Source of the DNA: Anisakis pegreffii
Taxonomy: Eukaryota > Nematoda > Chromadorea > Rhabditida > Anisakidae
Reading direction: 5' to 3'
Assembly: GCA_035041965.1 (NCBI GenBank)
Contig: JAPYMA010003061.1
Coordinates: forward strand, 1-64,000
Length of the DNA: 64,000 bases
Shown here piece by piece: positions 11,701 to 23,849 of this stretch. The position numbers and the translations under genes were made by a program. Position 1 is the first letter of the stretch. Every line of letters starts with the position of its first letter. The notes beneath the pieces are model-generated. The model made no database searches and had not been told where the DNA came from. It saw only the letters and a program-made list of their open reading frames with translations.

Positions 11701-14700
11701 GCGTTCGCGTGCGTGCCTTTCAATCCATATGATTGGTCAAATCATCTTACAGTATATCCAGTATCGTGTATCCGATCATTAGTAGTTGTATTTATCTGCA
11801 ATTGTCTCATCTAGAACTAATAATTCAGACTCGTTATGAACGTGAGACACAATATCCACCAGATCGCCAGCAGTGCAGCAGTACAGTCCATTTTGCCGCG
11901 GCTCCGATGCTACCGTTTACGCCGTTCACCAACATCGATGGCCTTTCAAACAAATACACCGATGACCTATACGAATACTTTCCGCGTTCATATTGCACCA
12001 AAAATTGGCCTCATTGTGGATCAAGGTGATTTCTGATGTCATCGATTCATTCATTGCTTTAAGTGTTGAAACCTGCGCATCTGATCTTCGAATTACACTA
12101 AAACAGCAATTATTGTTCAGCTAGAATTCTTTGTAAGCATACTGCACAAATTCTCAGAGTGCATGGCCATTACAGTTTAAACCCGGAACGACAGGCTCAG
12201 ATAACACTCTTACTCAAAATACAAAAAAATGAAGAACCTTTCCGGTGAACGAGAGCAATCTCAATCACAATTCCGTAGCAGAAAAGAAAACGCGAGTTTA
12301 CCTGGTAGCTGGTAGACAATGTTTCCATTCCAGTAGAACATAATATTTTTTCTATTAAAATCACCTTTTGGAGGTACCTGTTCTGTGATCTTTCTCATGA
12401 CCGACCACAATGCACATCAAAAGTAAAACTTGGCGGTTCATGCACTGGCTTCACGAATAACGAAGATGTTTGCTATGATGGATTCTGTGCTAGTGGACGA
12501 TGCGAAAAACCCATAACGGTTGACAGTTCATTGAGCTTTTAAGCACTCATTATTTCAGTTACCATTTTGCTATGATTCTGATTCGTTTGGATTGTTTATA
12601 AGCAATCGATGCATCATTTGGAACGATGAATTGCGCGTTTTGAGTTGCCTCTTCAGAATAATTTACATCTAACCTTGTGGCTAACTTTGTATTCCTTGTA
12701 TGATTCAACTGATAATAGTCGCACTATTCAAGTGTCACTGAATTTAGTGCGAAATCAAGTGTCATTAGCGATCTCTCAAATTTTGATTTACTATTTCGTT
12801 TTGACGAGACTTCGTCTGATGAACGCTACAAAAAAAAGAGTTTAAAAAACATATGTTTTCGTGATTTGATCGCATTGATGATTTCAATTCCATTTTCAAT
12901 TTAAACATTTAATTCAACTTGAGTTTCAGACGACCACAACAACAACAACTACTACTACAGTTGCCCCACCGCGTCCGGTAAGGGTATTTTGAAGATATTT
13001 TAAAACCTGAAGTCTCCGAAGATATACTTGCTCTAGTCAGCAAAATATGCACGTCGGTTACATTAATCAACACATTGGAGGAAAATTTGGGGTGTAATAC
13101 AATGACTAAATTTTCGCAAAAAATTTCATTTTAGGATCTTTGCTATAACGAGAATGAATGTTGTGAAGGCTGGGCGAAACGCGGTGAATGTGAGGTGAAC
13201 CCGCGTTACATGCTGATCTTTTGTAAGGCATCCTGCGATGTTTGTACGCCAAGTTACGATCCGACAATTGGTTTGTTCGTTCACTTTCATTCACAAATTT
13301 GCATTCTCAAGTGTTTTGCATCGAAATGAACTAAGAGATGAATGTGTCGAGTATTTTCGACTGTGATAAGGAATTTGTGCGAGTTGATAATTGTAAAAAT
13401 GTTATGACTGAACTTTTAGGTAGGATATTCCTGAGGAATATAAATGGTCAAGAAGTGAATTTTGCTAATGTTATCTTACCTATTAGTGTTCCTTCTTTAA
13501 TACAAGATGTCGACTTTGTTCATGAGAATTACTGATTTAACTCATTCATTCCAACAAATCAATTGTTGTGTTGAAGAATGCTCGGATCGACATATAAGAT
13601 GTGGGCAATGGGCACTCCGAGGTGAATGTGAAGCAAATGAAATGTGGATGACTGAGAACTGTCGAGAGAGTTGCCAAAAATGTAATATGACCCGCGAGGA
13701 ACAATGCTTTAAAGGTGAGGACAAGAGCGTTTCAGCATACATGAAATGACAAATAAGCTCTGCAGTTTAATCAAACTTGCTTTTGTACGAGATCAGCACA
13801 ACCATGGGGTGGTAAGTCTGATCAGTTCTCACAAGCTACAGCTGTTCATGCTGATCACTTTTACTGTCTCAGAATCCGATGAGCAGCTTCTTAAAGCGCC
13901 ATCAAAAATGACTTACCGAGAAACATCCTTGAAGTAGATATGTTGATCTTAAAAGAAAGCCATTTATAAGTTCGAAATTCTCGAAATTTTAAGCTGTTTT
14001 TGGTCAGAACCCCGAACTAATGCAGAATCTCGAACAACAAAGAGGATCTAAGCACTTCAATTGTCTGATGCACAACGGTTTTATATTTGAATGATGGTAT
14101 ACTGATTTTAATTCTCATGTAATCATTCACTGCAGCTCTTCAAAATCATGAGCCCAGTTGTAATATCGCGCCAGGATGTTACAATGACTATGCGTGTTGT
14201 CCAGAATGGGGTCGAGCTGGTGCATGCAAACGTCACACATCCTGGATGTCATGCCATTGTCGTGTCACTTGCGGATTTTGTACACCAGACACTTATGAAT
14301 ATGGAGGTAATTCATGTTGATTATCAGATTACTTGTCGACTTTTACTCTGAAATCTTCAAATTCATAGGAATGTCCGATTGCCTTCCGAAATCATCACAT
14401 TCAGTGCAGTTTGTGCTTTAGACATTTTAAGAATTTCACTTCCGCAAATATTTCTACCATGTGAGGTCGCCTCCAAGTATGAAAATGAAGAAATTAACTC
14501 ATTGACAGGTTGTGACGACTATCATCCTCGATGTCCGGAATGGAAAAATATTGGTGAATGTACGAAAAATTCGTGGATGCTCGAGAATTGTCGCAAGTCA
14601 TGCGATAGCTGCTATGAAGCTGAGGAACTGCTGAAAGTATGCTACCCATCGAATTCCAAATATGAGACGATTCGTGAAATGATTGCCTCAAAAATGGAAT

Positions 14701-14717
14701 CAAAAATGCCAACTTAA
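8779..14717 (+). CDS. Tyrosinase with four ShK domains (gene 1, catalytic-type)
   Basis: Type-3 copper enzyme expected to oxidise phenols to quinones, secreted. Exons: 8779-8910, 9070-9193, 9384-9493, 9676-9803, 10236-10416, 10697-10816, 11134-11304, 11829-12025, 12374-12518, 12930-12977, 13135-13270, 13577-13714, 14136-14306, 14509-14717; phases match throughout, giving 669 aa. The N-terminus [14 protein letters not shown] is a signal peptide. CuA histidines are H140, H150 ([11 protein letters not shown]) and H159; CuB are H280 and H284 (HGYVH) and H306 (FQMHH). YWDSS, NIDGLS and YLFCDLS match nematode tyrosinases. A Thr-rich linker exon ([15 protein letters not shown]) precedes four Cys-rich ShK modules, one per exon. 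The acceptor at 13576 (TTGAAG) is weak. Known nematode relatives act in cuticle or eggshell hardening; that role is inferred here. Confidence 0.88.
13135..14717 (+). other. ShK module tail of tyrosinase gene 1
   Basis: Four ShK (SXC) modules sit at about residues 453-498, 498-543, 544-600 and 601-669, each on its own exon with phase-1 boundaries. Modules 1 and 3 share a CYNxxxCC start with additional cysteines (SCHC in module 3); modules 2 and 4 share the pattern WM.ENCR.SC..C and a Gly-Glu-Cys step. The alternation 1-2-1-2 suggests duplication of a two-module unit. ShK folds usually hold three disulfides. Confidence 0.8.
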
Positions 14718-15150
14718 TTATTGTGATGTTGAATGTTGTACAATTTTGTAATGCTCATCATCACAATTCGTTGGATTAATCTTAGACCATAGTGGCAGTG
14801 TAAAGACTCTGTTATATGTAATACTTTCTCTCAACAGATACCTCATAATGTATGATTCTTATTCTTGGAAATGAATTCGTTCTGATTTTTCGCACTTTGT
14901 TCATAACATCTCCTCAGAATATAACGGAATTCAGTTCATTTTTTGGATACATCTAGATAATTCTCGCTAAACTGATACACTATCCAGCTTGCAAGTTTTT
15001 GTGAGGGTATCAAAAAAATCAGTCCAAATATGAGTTAGCTAATAGCACAAGTTCACAGAGTTGGTCTTAACTAGAAGACAAAATATTTTACCAGCGTCAT
15101 TTTAAAGCACTATTCAATGTCAACAGAAAACGGCGGTCGATCGCTGCATT
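14718..15150. other. 3' flank of tyrosinase gene 1
   Basis: No exon is visible and there is no canonical AATAAA within the first 100 bases after the stop. Ordinary AT-rich intergenic DNA. Confidence 0.4.
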
Positions 15151-15151
15151 G

Positions 15152-15182
15152 CAAAAATACTATCGCGGCGATAGTATTTTTG
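15152..15182. repeat. Perfect inverted repeat, 15-bp arms around one G
   Basis: CAAAAATACTATCGC and its exact reverse complement GCGATAGTATTTTTG flank a single G. A perfect palindrome of this length is unlikely by chance and lies about 100 bases from hAT transposase remnants, so it may be a transposon end or a nested foldback. Confidence 0.8.
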
Positions 15183-15280
15183 GTCGACAGCATGTTATAA
15201 AAAAACAACAACAGAAACACAACAGCATGAAACACAACAGTTCAACAGCGAAAACATCATCAAAACAGCGCCCAAAATGC

Positions 15281-15760
15281 TCATAATTTCTCGTTTCCTT
15301 TGATAAACATCAACATATTGAATAATCCATCGGAAATTCTCGACCGCTTCGCTCGCATGATATCCTTTCCTAGCGAAAACATGCGCTCCACTGGTGCCCC
15401 AGAAGGCATGGCTGTGTTATATCTGAAAATTTTTAACTACTTGAAGTCATGCTAGAGGTATTAATATCTGAAGTAGAAACAATAGGTGATGAACAAGTAT
15501 TGTTAAAACAAGCATGGAAAACATTATAAAGTAGCTAAAACAAGTATGACCAACAATATGTGGACCTGATAAACAGTTTAACGAAGCACGTGTCATTCAT
15601 AAAAGTTGCATCCCCCAGACTATTTTCGAGTTCTCCATCTAACCATTCTTCAGCGATCTTTTTTGCTCTCTTTTTCAAGGACTTTTCGTGCGATTTGTCG
15701 ACAGGCGTTGATATAACGCCGAAGAAGTCATGATTGCTTGTTGTTGTAACAGATTCTGTA
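15281..15760 (-). pseudogene. hAT transposase C-terminal (dimerisation) fragment
   Basis: Two minus-strand segments join in frame. Segment 15760-15566 encodes DFFGVIST... KKIAEEWLDGELENS ... CFVKLFI and ends at a GT donor in phase 2. Segment 15422-15281, after a TTTTCAG acceptor, encodes RYNTAMPSGAPVERMFSLG, then KDIMRAKRSRISDGLFN and MLMFIKGN, and a stop. The motif YNTxxPSxAPVERMFSxGKDIxRxKRxRxSD is the signature of the hAT-family dimerisation domain. The N-terminal zinc finger and catalytic parts are not found, and the upstream side runs into GCTATTCC repeats, so I call it a truncated relic. A domesticated gene fragment is the alternative. Confidence 0.75.
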
Positions 15761-15764
15761 CTGT

Positions 15765-15945
15765 AAATAAACTGATAGCGGAAGTATAGCGGAAGTTGCT
15801 CGCTATCGAACAGCGATAGCGCCGTTCCCGCTATCGCTATTCCGCTATTCACTTGAACTTCCGATATCGCTATTCCGCTATTCCGCTATTCGCTATTAGC
15901 GGACTAGCGGAATAGCGCGCTATTGCCCAACACTGCTATCGCCTG
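15765..15945. repeat. Degenerate GCTATTCC / AATAGCGG palindromic repeats
   Basis: Words such as CGCTATTCCGCTATT, TAGCGGAATAGCG and CGATAGCG repeat many times in both orientations over about 180 bases, far more GC-rich than the surroundings. The block abuts the hAT fragment and shares GCGATAG words with the inverted repeat at 15152, suggesting terminal or subterminal repeats of the same transposon. Confidence 0.75.
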
Positions 15946-15950
15946 AATAA

Positions 15951-18051
15951 ATGACGAGAGAACAACTAGAAACAGTATGAGCAGTCACGTGTATTCAATT
16001 TTGCAAAAATCATTTACGAACCAAAAATTTCATTATGCGCAGTAATTAAAAAACTTACCAAAACTTTCCACTGCAATCGAATAGTAATAATGGATGAATT
16101 TAGAAATACTCGCTCGTCTCGCACCAAACCAATAAGTTTTCTGCCGCACCAAAGAACTCAATTAATTTCTAGTGCTCATGAGAGACGATAGCAGCCAATA
16201 TATTGAAGAACTTACGAAATACTTGTGACTACTTCAAACTGACTTTTGCCTAGACCTAGACGAAGTAAAATTACTCAAGGAATAGAATAAAGAAGAGTGT
16301 TGCGTTTAGATGCCCAAGTGAAAAAATATCATCACAATGGCGTTTCATCATAATAAAACCTGCTCGAAATATTAGTTTACCGGCTCCTCAAAAGATGCAG
16401 GTGCTGTCTATAACGCGAGTCTAAAACCACAACACAATAATTGTTCATCTCAAAGATTCCTCCTCAACGAAGCTATGATATGAGCCCATCTTTACTGCCT
16501 ATATTAGGCGATACTTATGATTAATAAGTTAACTTTTATTAATCGTTTAATTGGCTATCCAATTTGACATCTTTCAGACTTACGCATATCCAGCGTGTTA
16601 ATCGCTCGCCCTTCAACGTGTTATTTTATTGCATGTGCATATTGTTTATCATCTTTCCTCATGATCGCGCATATTACTTATCTCGATTGTAAGGTCTGCC
16701 CTCGGTGACCTTGGTGGCTTCAGTTAGAGACGGGTTGGGTTCACTTCAGCAGTTGCTGACGACAAGTAGGCTACCGACAATCGGCTATCTTTTCTTTCTT
16801 TTGGCCGTTTTTCTTGATCGCTACTCGGAAATCATATTATTGTTCCTGTTGATTGCAATTCCGACGTTATTAATTATTGTTACGACCCTCGACCACAACA
16901 TTATTGTTGCGCTCATGTTTTGAAAATAAAAATTTCACTTAATCCTCGTTCTATACATTTTTATCGACAGGTGGGTTGTTTCAGACATCCAAATTGCTGG
17001 TTATGAGCCTTAGATGACCAGGGAATAATTAATAAGTGCAGTAATGCTCTACGATAAGGCCGAATCAAAAAACGATGAATCAGGTGAAGAAAACGAACTC
17101 GAGCATATATCACATTCGTCTGTCATAACCAGTTTCCATAAATGTATTGCATGGTGTCCTCAGCAGAATGAATTTATTACAAGGTGGTCTGCAGGGCTCA
17201 CTCTCTATGAAAGAATTTGCTGCAGAAGAACGTGTGATAGCAAGATGAAAAGTGAAGACTGGCGGTTAATTTTCTTAAAAGTTGCTTTATGTTTGGGTGG
17301 TTGGATGGGGAGAGCACTTGATATATCGCACGTGAATCGAGTCTTTGTTCCGAAGTTTGGGCAACATGCTACGCACAGCTGAGATTCATAAATATCAATC
17401 TATCCAGCGATTTCCGCTATCCGAACGTTTTTGTTATTTGAACAAACTCTGGTCCCAAACGGTTGGGATATGAGAACTATACCATGGCAAAAAACACATT
17501 GGGAATGCTCTTTAAAAAACATACAATAAAATATATACGTCTATCCATTAGGTAGCAACGAAACATCGAGCAGCATTAATAATAGGTTGCGTAGTGTTTC
17601 ATTGGGGATAAACCGGTTTCAGAGAGTGATACATTCGCCTGCTGTGCGAGCAACTTGATCATAATAACAATAGCAGCAATAAACAGAACAACGATCGATT
17701 GCACTTTTCCATCTCATTTCTTTATAATCATTTTCAGTAATCACCCAAAAATCCGCAAATACTCCTTCTATTTGGTTGCAATTTTCTCCCAATTTCATTT
17801 CGTCCATTGTTCACCAGTGTGTTCGCTCCATTACGAATAAATCTCAGTAGTTATTGGATTATGCTTGATTTATTGGTGTTCCATCTTCTCTACAAGGAAC
17901 TTATAATTTTTAGAAATGCTGAAATTTCGCGAAGCATAAACAATCGAACACCGAAACCGATCTAATTACTAATGCGACAGTGGTGCTTTCAAGCAATTAC
18001 TTATTACAGATTCGTGTATGCGTAAGCAAATGCGGGAGAAACTTGTTGACT
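15951..18051. other. Intergenic between the tyrosinase genes
   Basis: Frames of 72 codons (16705-16923, hydrophobic) and 112 codons (17044-17382) are open but lack recognisable domains and convincing splice context, so I do not call them genes. An acceptor-like TTATTACAG at 18009 lies 43 bases before the gene 2 start and may receive a spliced leader. Confidence 0.4.
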
Positions 18052-21000
18052 ATGCGTAAAGTGTGGATTCTGCTTATTTGGATATTCCTGATTGATGAAT
18101 CCAGTCAAGTTTCGCGATGTATGAACGCTCCAACAAAAGCAAAACGGATAGTCTGTGAGCAACTTCATCGCTGGGATGCACACACGAGGGTGATCCATTC
18201 ATTCCGATTGCAATACACCTTCTATACTTTTGAATGAGAATTAACCGTCGGAATCATCGTTATCTTAATTTCAGGCTTCGAAACCACTTGACATATCGGT
18301 TCTATGGGCTTCATCAAACAGTGAGATTAAAGACGACTCAAATACTAATGATTTCATGTTCAATAAATCCAATCCATATCAATGCATGGATCTTCGTTGC
18401 ATTTGCAGACATCTAAAGGGTATATTCTTATCGCTCCGTCACAGTCACCTGCTCAATCCATCATTAAGAGCAATTTACTTAATGTTGCGACATAAAAGGT
18501 CATCAATAATTGTACATAACAGCTGGAAGTGAAGCAAAATATAGTTGAAAATTCTCACTTGATTTATTGAAGTGAACGCTTTAAATGAAATCAGTTTCGT
18601 AATATCGCTCGAATGTTACTCGACCTGATTGGTGTGCTGATTAATGATCAACAATAAATGATTGATGCTAAAATAATTAAGGCGGATTGAAAATTGGGAA
18701 CAGCTGAAAATAAATTAGCTCTAATATCTATTAAAAAATGACGAATTCAAGTTTGCCGATTTAATGTGCCACTAGATATTTGCTTATTTCAAATAATTTA
18801 TGATAGATGGAACTAACATTGCAACAGATATGAAGACATCAAGCTACAATTACCTATTCAGGTGAGTGGCAAGCATGCTCAAACACTTGTTTACTGGCGG
18901 ATGGTAAACTCTTAACGAAATCCTATCGGAAGGAATATCGAACACTGTGTAACGAAGAGAAACAACGATTGCACGAGGCGTTTCGCATTATCAAACAGAA
19001 CGGTGAATTCGATAGGTTGGCAGTTCTCTATTCGCAGCACAGCAAAAGTGGTGGTGCGCATTCTGGACCTGCCTTTTTACCATGGCATCGAGAATTCTTA
19101 AAAAGGTTTCCGCATTACACTTTCTGTTTTTGGATTATAATAGGCTGTCACCAGCTTACTTCAAGATGGAGGAGCAACAGTTCATGTTCCACTAGTGAGG
19201 AGTTTTTTTTGTGACGAGGTTTAGCTATATGTTTCATTCTATTGTTCACTGTGATCTCCATTTAGCGCACATTGACCGTCGACATCGAATATTATATCAT
19301 TTTAGCATTGTTGTGCACTCAAGTCTTCCAACCAAACTCAGATTTTCACATTGCCAATATATCAAGCAAGCGATTTTGTGGCTAGAAAGCAACAAGTTTG
19401 TAGAGGAGAATCTCAAAATCTTGAAAGTGATTTCATATGAGCTCGCTATATACTTTCATGTTGGCGTTTCAGACTAGAAATCGCCATTCGCCTGGTTGAT
19501 CCGGAGTTATCATTACCTTATTGGGATTCCACACTTGATTCAGTGCTTCCGAAAGCTGAGGATTCCGTTCTGTGGACAGATGAACTGATGGGAAGCACGA
19601 ATGAAAACGAAACTGTGAAAGGCGATTTTAGTGATTGGAAGGTGCCACAGGTTGCTTTCAAAAGATTCACTTCGATCGCTTTGCGATGAGGAAGTATACA
19701 ACCTGCATCAAGAAGTATACAACTAAATAAAAGAGATGGTGTACTTCATGGATTGAATCTGATAGCTGACTTTAAGGGTCGACGAATGTTGAGACGTGAA
19801 GTTGGATTTGAAGGCAGTCTTCTAACAAAGGACGATATTGAACATGTCATGTCCAGAGCAAAAGTTGATGAGATCCTTACCTATACTGCCCCGCAACATG
19901 TTGGTTTTAACCAAGTGATTGATTGCAGTTTCAGAGTCAAATTGCAAAACTAAGTTTAATCGAAATTTATGATTGGAATTCGCGAATGAAATTTTCTATC
20001 ATCTCGTTGATTGATTCAGAGTGCAGTGAAGTGAATAATCTTGCAGGGTTGTCATTTCGAGACAGATTACAACTCGTTGGAGTACGCTCAAGGTGCAGTT
20101 CAAATATTCGTAGGTGGTGATATGTTCGACATAGCGAATGCAGCAAACGACCCGTTATTCTATTTGCATCACGCTTTCATCGATTCCTTGTGGGAGGAAT
20201 GGCGACAACAAAAACAGGCAGGTAGCTCTATTGAGTGTTATACCATAGATCATATTTTGCACGGCTATATCAACGACTAAGTTCTACGCATAACAATCGG
20301 AGATCAGAGATTTTTATGCTATCTGTGATATTCCTTTATTTTATCTTCACGATCTCCTTTTCGATGCTTATGTAATGAGTGCGAACCAAATGCTTTGACA
20401 GTTTTGCTTTCTAACTATCTGTCACTTATGAATTTCTCGAGTAAATTCTAATATGATATTGGGAAATTTAAAGAAATTAGATGAAATGTTTTCCATACAC
20501 ACGAAAACTGATGAATAATAGTGCGCTATTGCTCATCACTGCACGTATACGTATGTATACTTCCTCTCATTTGGAATAACAATTGACATTCCATTGCAGT
20601 CAAGACCTGAACGAGAGAATCTGTATCCACGCGATCTGAGATTGTGCAGCGGTGAATCACACTTCAGTTCAGCGTTCATGAGACCGTTTGAACCGCTGAG
20701 AAATATCGACGGTCTTGGCACCAGCTATACGGACTACTTGTACGAATATGCACCGAGGCCATCGTGTTCTGACGGTCCATCGTGTGGTTCGAAGTGAGTT
20801 TGAAATACAAGCAATTTGGTTGTCGAATTGCTCAGAACTGATCTAATTTTTGCAGCTTTATATATTCCATTTGCAACCGCACGAGATCCTTAAGGGAAAA
20901 ATTCTCATGAACCAGGTATGGAATAGATTAGCTTCCCGTAAGCATTTCAATAATATTCTGTTCCGAATCGATGGTGCCAGAAACGATAGCTACAACATGA

Positions 21001-23547
21001 ACATCATAAAGTATCAGCATAGGCCATTTGGCATGTAAGGGTTTCCAGTAAGTAGAATATCTAATATCGAAAGGCAGAAACGACAACTATAGGGCTATCA
21101 TGGTTGTATTTGAAACTATTTACCCTCATTTTTAAAGGTACCTCTTCTGTGACCATTCACGCATGCCAGCACGTTGTGTATCGAAAGTAAAACCGGGTGG
21201 AAATTGTGCTGGTTTTCATAGGAGTGAGGCAGTATGCTATCGTGGTAGATGCGTTCAAGGAATTTGTGTTACAGACTCAGTAAGTACCACTTCATCTCAT
21301 ATCGAAACTTCCTGCTAAACAAAGTAGTTCCTGCTATTTTGGGCAATATTCTGTGAACTCTACAGCGATGAACCGCGCAATGCTTCAGAATATTAATGTT
21401 TCGTGTTACAAAAATTGATGCATAATTTCCGGTACTCAATATCTCGTAAACTGTCAGTATTTCCCAACTGATTCAGCTCAAATTCTCGGCACCAACATTC
21501 CTGGTAACAGTTGATCGTATTGTGCCGAAATCAATAGTAGTAGCTGATCGTATCGGTGCAAAACCGGAGCAGTGCTTCAACGAGCACGAATGTTGTTCAA
21601 TATGGGCAGCACGAGGAGAATGTAAACGAAACCATCGCTATATGAGTGTATGGTGCAAGGCATCGTGCAAAATTTGTAAACCAACATTCAACATTAATGC
21701 CGGTATTTTCATTGACGTGCATTTTGTTTCAGTTGAAGATTACGTGTTGAAATCGTTAAATAGATTTCTTATCCGTAACACAATTTTTTTTGCAAAACTC
21801 ATCCAGATTTTGAATTTATCTGAAATAATCATTCCATCACCCAGAATTTGCGAAACGTAAATGAATTTTATATATGGCACAGATACTGTGCCATGTTACA
21901 TCCTGTTACATCCTACAACTATGCAAACATGCTCCAAAGTGTCGTGTGAACCAAAGTCATTGATGGATGGCATTTCCTCGCAATAATTCAGTGTTAATGA
22001 TGTGACTTTTATCTAAGTTGCAGAGTGCGCCGATTTCCACCTCAAATGCAAACAGTGGACAAAACGTGGTGAATGCAAAAAGAATCCTCTTTGGATGCGA
22101 GAAAATTGTCGTAAAAGTTGTGACAGGTGCAATATAAGTCGTGAAGAAGCTTGCAGCAAGAGAAATCGTTCGTTCCAGATTCTATTTTGATAGTCATAAC
22201 CACCTACGGATCCGCGAAATACCTCTATTCTTCGTTGTTATTCTGCCATCCCTGGAGATATCATATCCAATTTCCAGAAATTGCAAGTGAATAGGAAAGA
22301 TACTGCACTAAGTATTTGCAATTCCATTAATCAGCAGATTTATTACTGATTCAGTAAGCAGTGCATATCATAAATGGTAACGCTTCGTCATCCATGACCA
22401 TGTTATGCTGTCTGCTGCAGTCGCAACTCTCTCGCCCACTGTTTAGTGACCAAACACCGTACAAAAAGATTGAGATCAAATACAGCCACCAAACTGTGAA
22501 AGAATGAGAAATTCTTTCAGCTTCATTTGGGAAGATTGAGAATTCGTTGAATGATTCACTGAAAGAATGAAATCGATGAGAAGACCTTGAAGAAGATCGA
22601 GAAATTCGATTTCATACACATTTTCCTATTCCCTATCATGTACGGTAATATGAAGTCACATCGTGAGCTCAATTTCCCACATTCGGTCCCTTAACTCTAT
22701 ACAAAGCTAAAGATAGGACGCACAGTCTATATATTTATTATGTCAAGACATTTTATCTTCCATCCTGAACAGTCTCATTGTTTTATTATTGTTCTGCTAG
22801 GACTACAGCCAAAAAAGATTGCACAGCAATGATTCCAGGCTCTCCAAAGAGACAACCAAAATCGCCAGTCATTAAAAAAGGATGTGCATCGCCAGGATGT
22901 TACAATGAGCATTTCTGTTGTCCGATATGGAAACTTCAAGGACAGTGCTCTTCAAATGCGACCTATATGTCGTGCCATTGTCGTGTCAGTTGTGCGGTTT
23001 GCGTTCCCCATGACTATGTGTACGGAAGTGAGTTTGCATTCAATTTTCACTTGAGACTATTTTGCTGAACTCGCAGATTCCTGGAATTCCTTAGTGGTGA
23101 ACAGCAATCAATAAGGAATGATGCGGCAGTCATTTTGATCAGTGAGTTCGTTGGAAGTTAATTTCAATCATTATGATTAACTGGAATCGATCGAGTTTAA
23201 GCCAGTTCATGAGTTCACTCAAATCGCAAGCTCTTCCACTTCTAATTATCTCTTAACAGAAAACTTGATGGACGTCGTGCAGTTTGAACAGTATAGTTCG
23301 AACGTTTAAAATGGATTCGCCTTAATAAAATTTGTTTTCAGCCTGTAAGAACTATCATTCAAAATGTAAGGAATGGGCGCTGAGAGGTGAATGTAAAAAA
23401 ACGTGGATGATGGAAAATTGTCGTCAAGCGTGCAGATCGTGCTTCACTTTATCGGAGCTCAAAGCAAAATGTGATAATGGAAAGGATAAATCTAACAGTA
23501 AAACGAACTCAAACCAGCAATCTCTGAACGATAAAATTCGATCTTGA
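18052..23547 (+). CDS. Tyrosinase-like protein with ShK domains (gene 2, likely pseudoenzyme)
   Basis: Tandem paralogue of the upstream tyrosinase. Exons: 18052-18189, 18275-18419, 18862-19105, 19473-19650, 19777-19899, 20047-20217, 20600-20793, 21138-21279, 21477-21702, 22024-22167, 22839-23027, 23342-23547; about 699 aa. Signal peptide MRKVWILLIWIFLIDESSQ. The fold motifs are kept ([35 protein letters not shown]) but the copper sites are damaged: CuA position 1 is Tyr151, and the two CuB HxxxH histidines are Gln291 and Gln295. H161, H170 and H317 remain. Four ShK modules follow, at about 446-520, 521-568, 569-631 and 632-699. Intron 6 starts GC, not GT. The junction 22167/22839 is the least certain; reading on instead gives a stop at 22188. 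Probably expressed but inactive as an oxidase (inference). Confidence 0.85.
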
Positions 23548-23574
23548 ACGTTTGTGTAAAAATGTAATTATGGA

Positions 23575-23580
23575 AATAAA
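23575..23580 (+). terminator. Polyadenylation signal AATAAA of tyrosinase gene 2
   Basis: AATAAA lies 28 bases after the TGA of gene 2, a normal distance for a nematode 3' UTR. Confidence 0.6.
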
Positions 23581-23849
23581 CCGATTTCATACAGCAAAAG
23601 TTCTCTCGAAACAACATACGGAAATCTCAAAGTTTCATGATATTGTGTAAATGATCTGCTGAATTGACCCTTTGTGAGGAATCTCCTTCGGATGCATTAT
23701 GAGGTTATATTCAAACAAACTGTTATTGCATTTATATTCTCTCACAGGTAAACCAATGACTGCCGTAATCCAGAATGAGTAGTTGAGAAGGTGTGATATA
23801 AAGGGGTGAAATCCGTATATTCTCCGAAACAATACAATGAAATAAATAT

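Noticed and set aside
16705..17382. Hydrophobic 72-codon frame and 112-codon frame between the tyrosinase genes
   Set aside because: No recognisable motif and no splice partners; composition like intergenic DNA.
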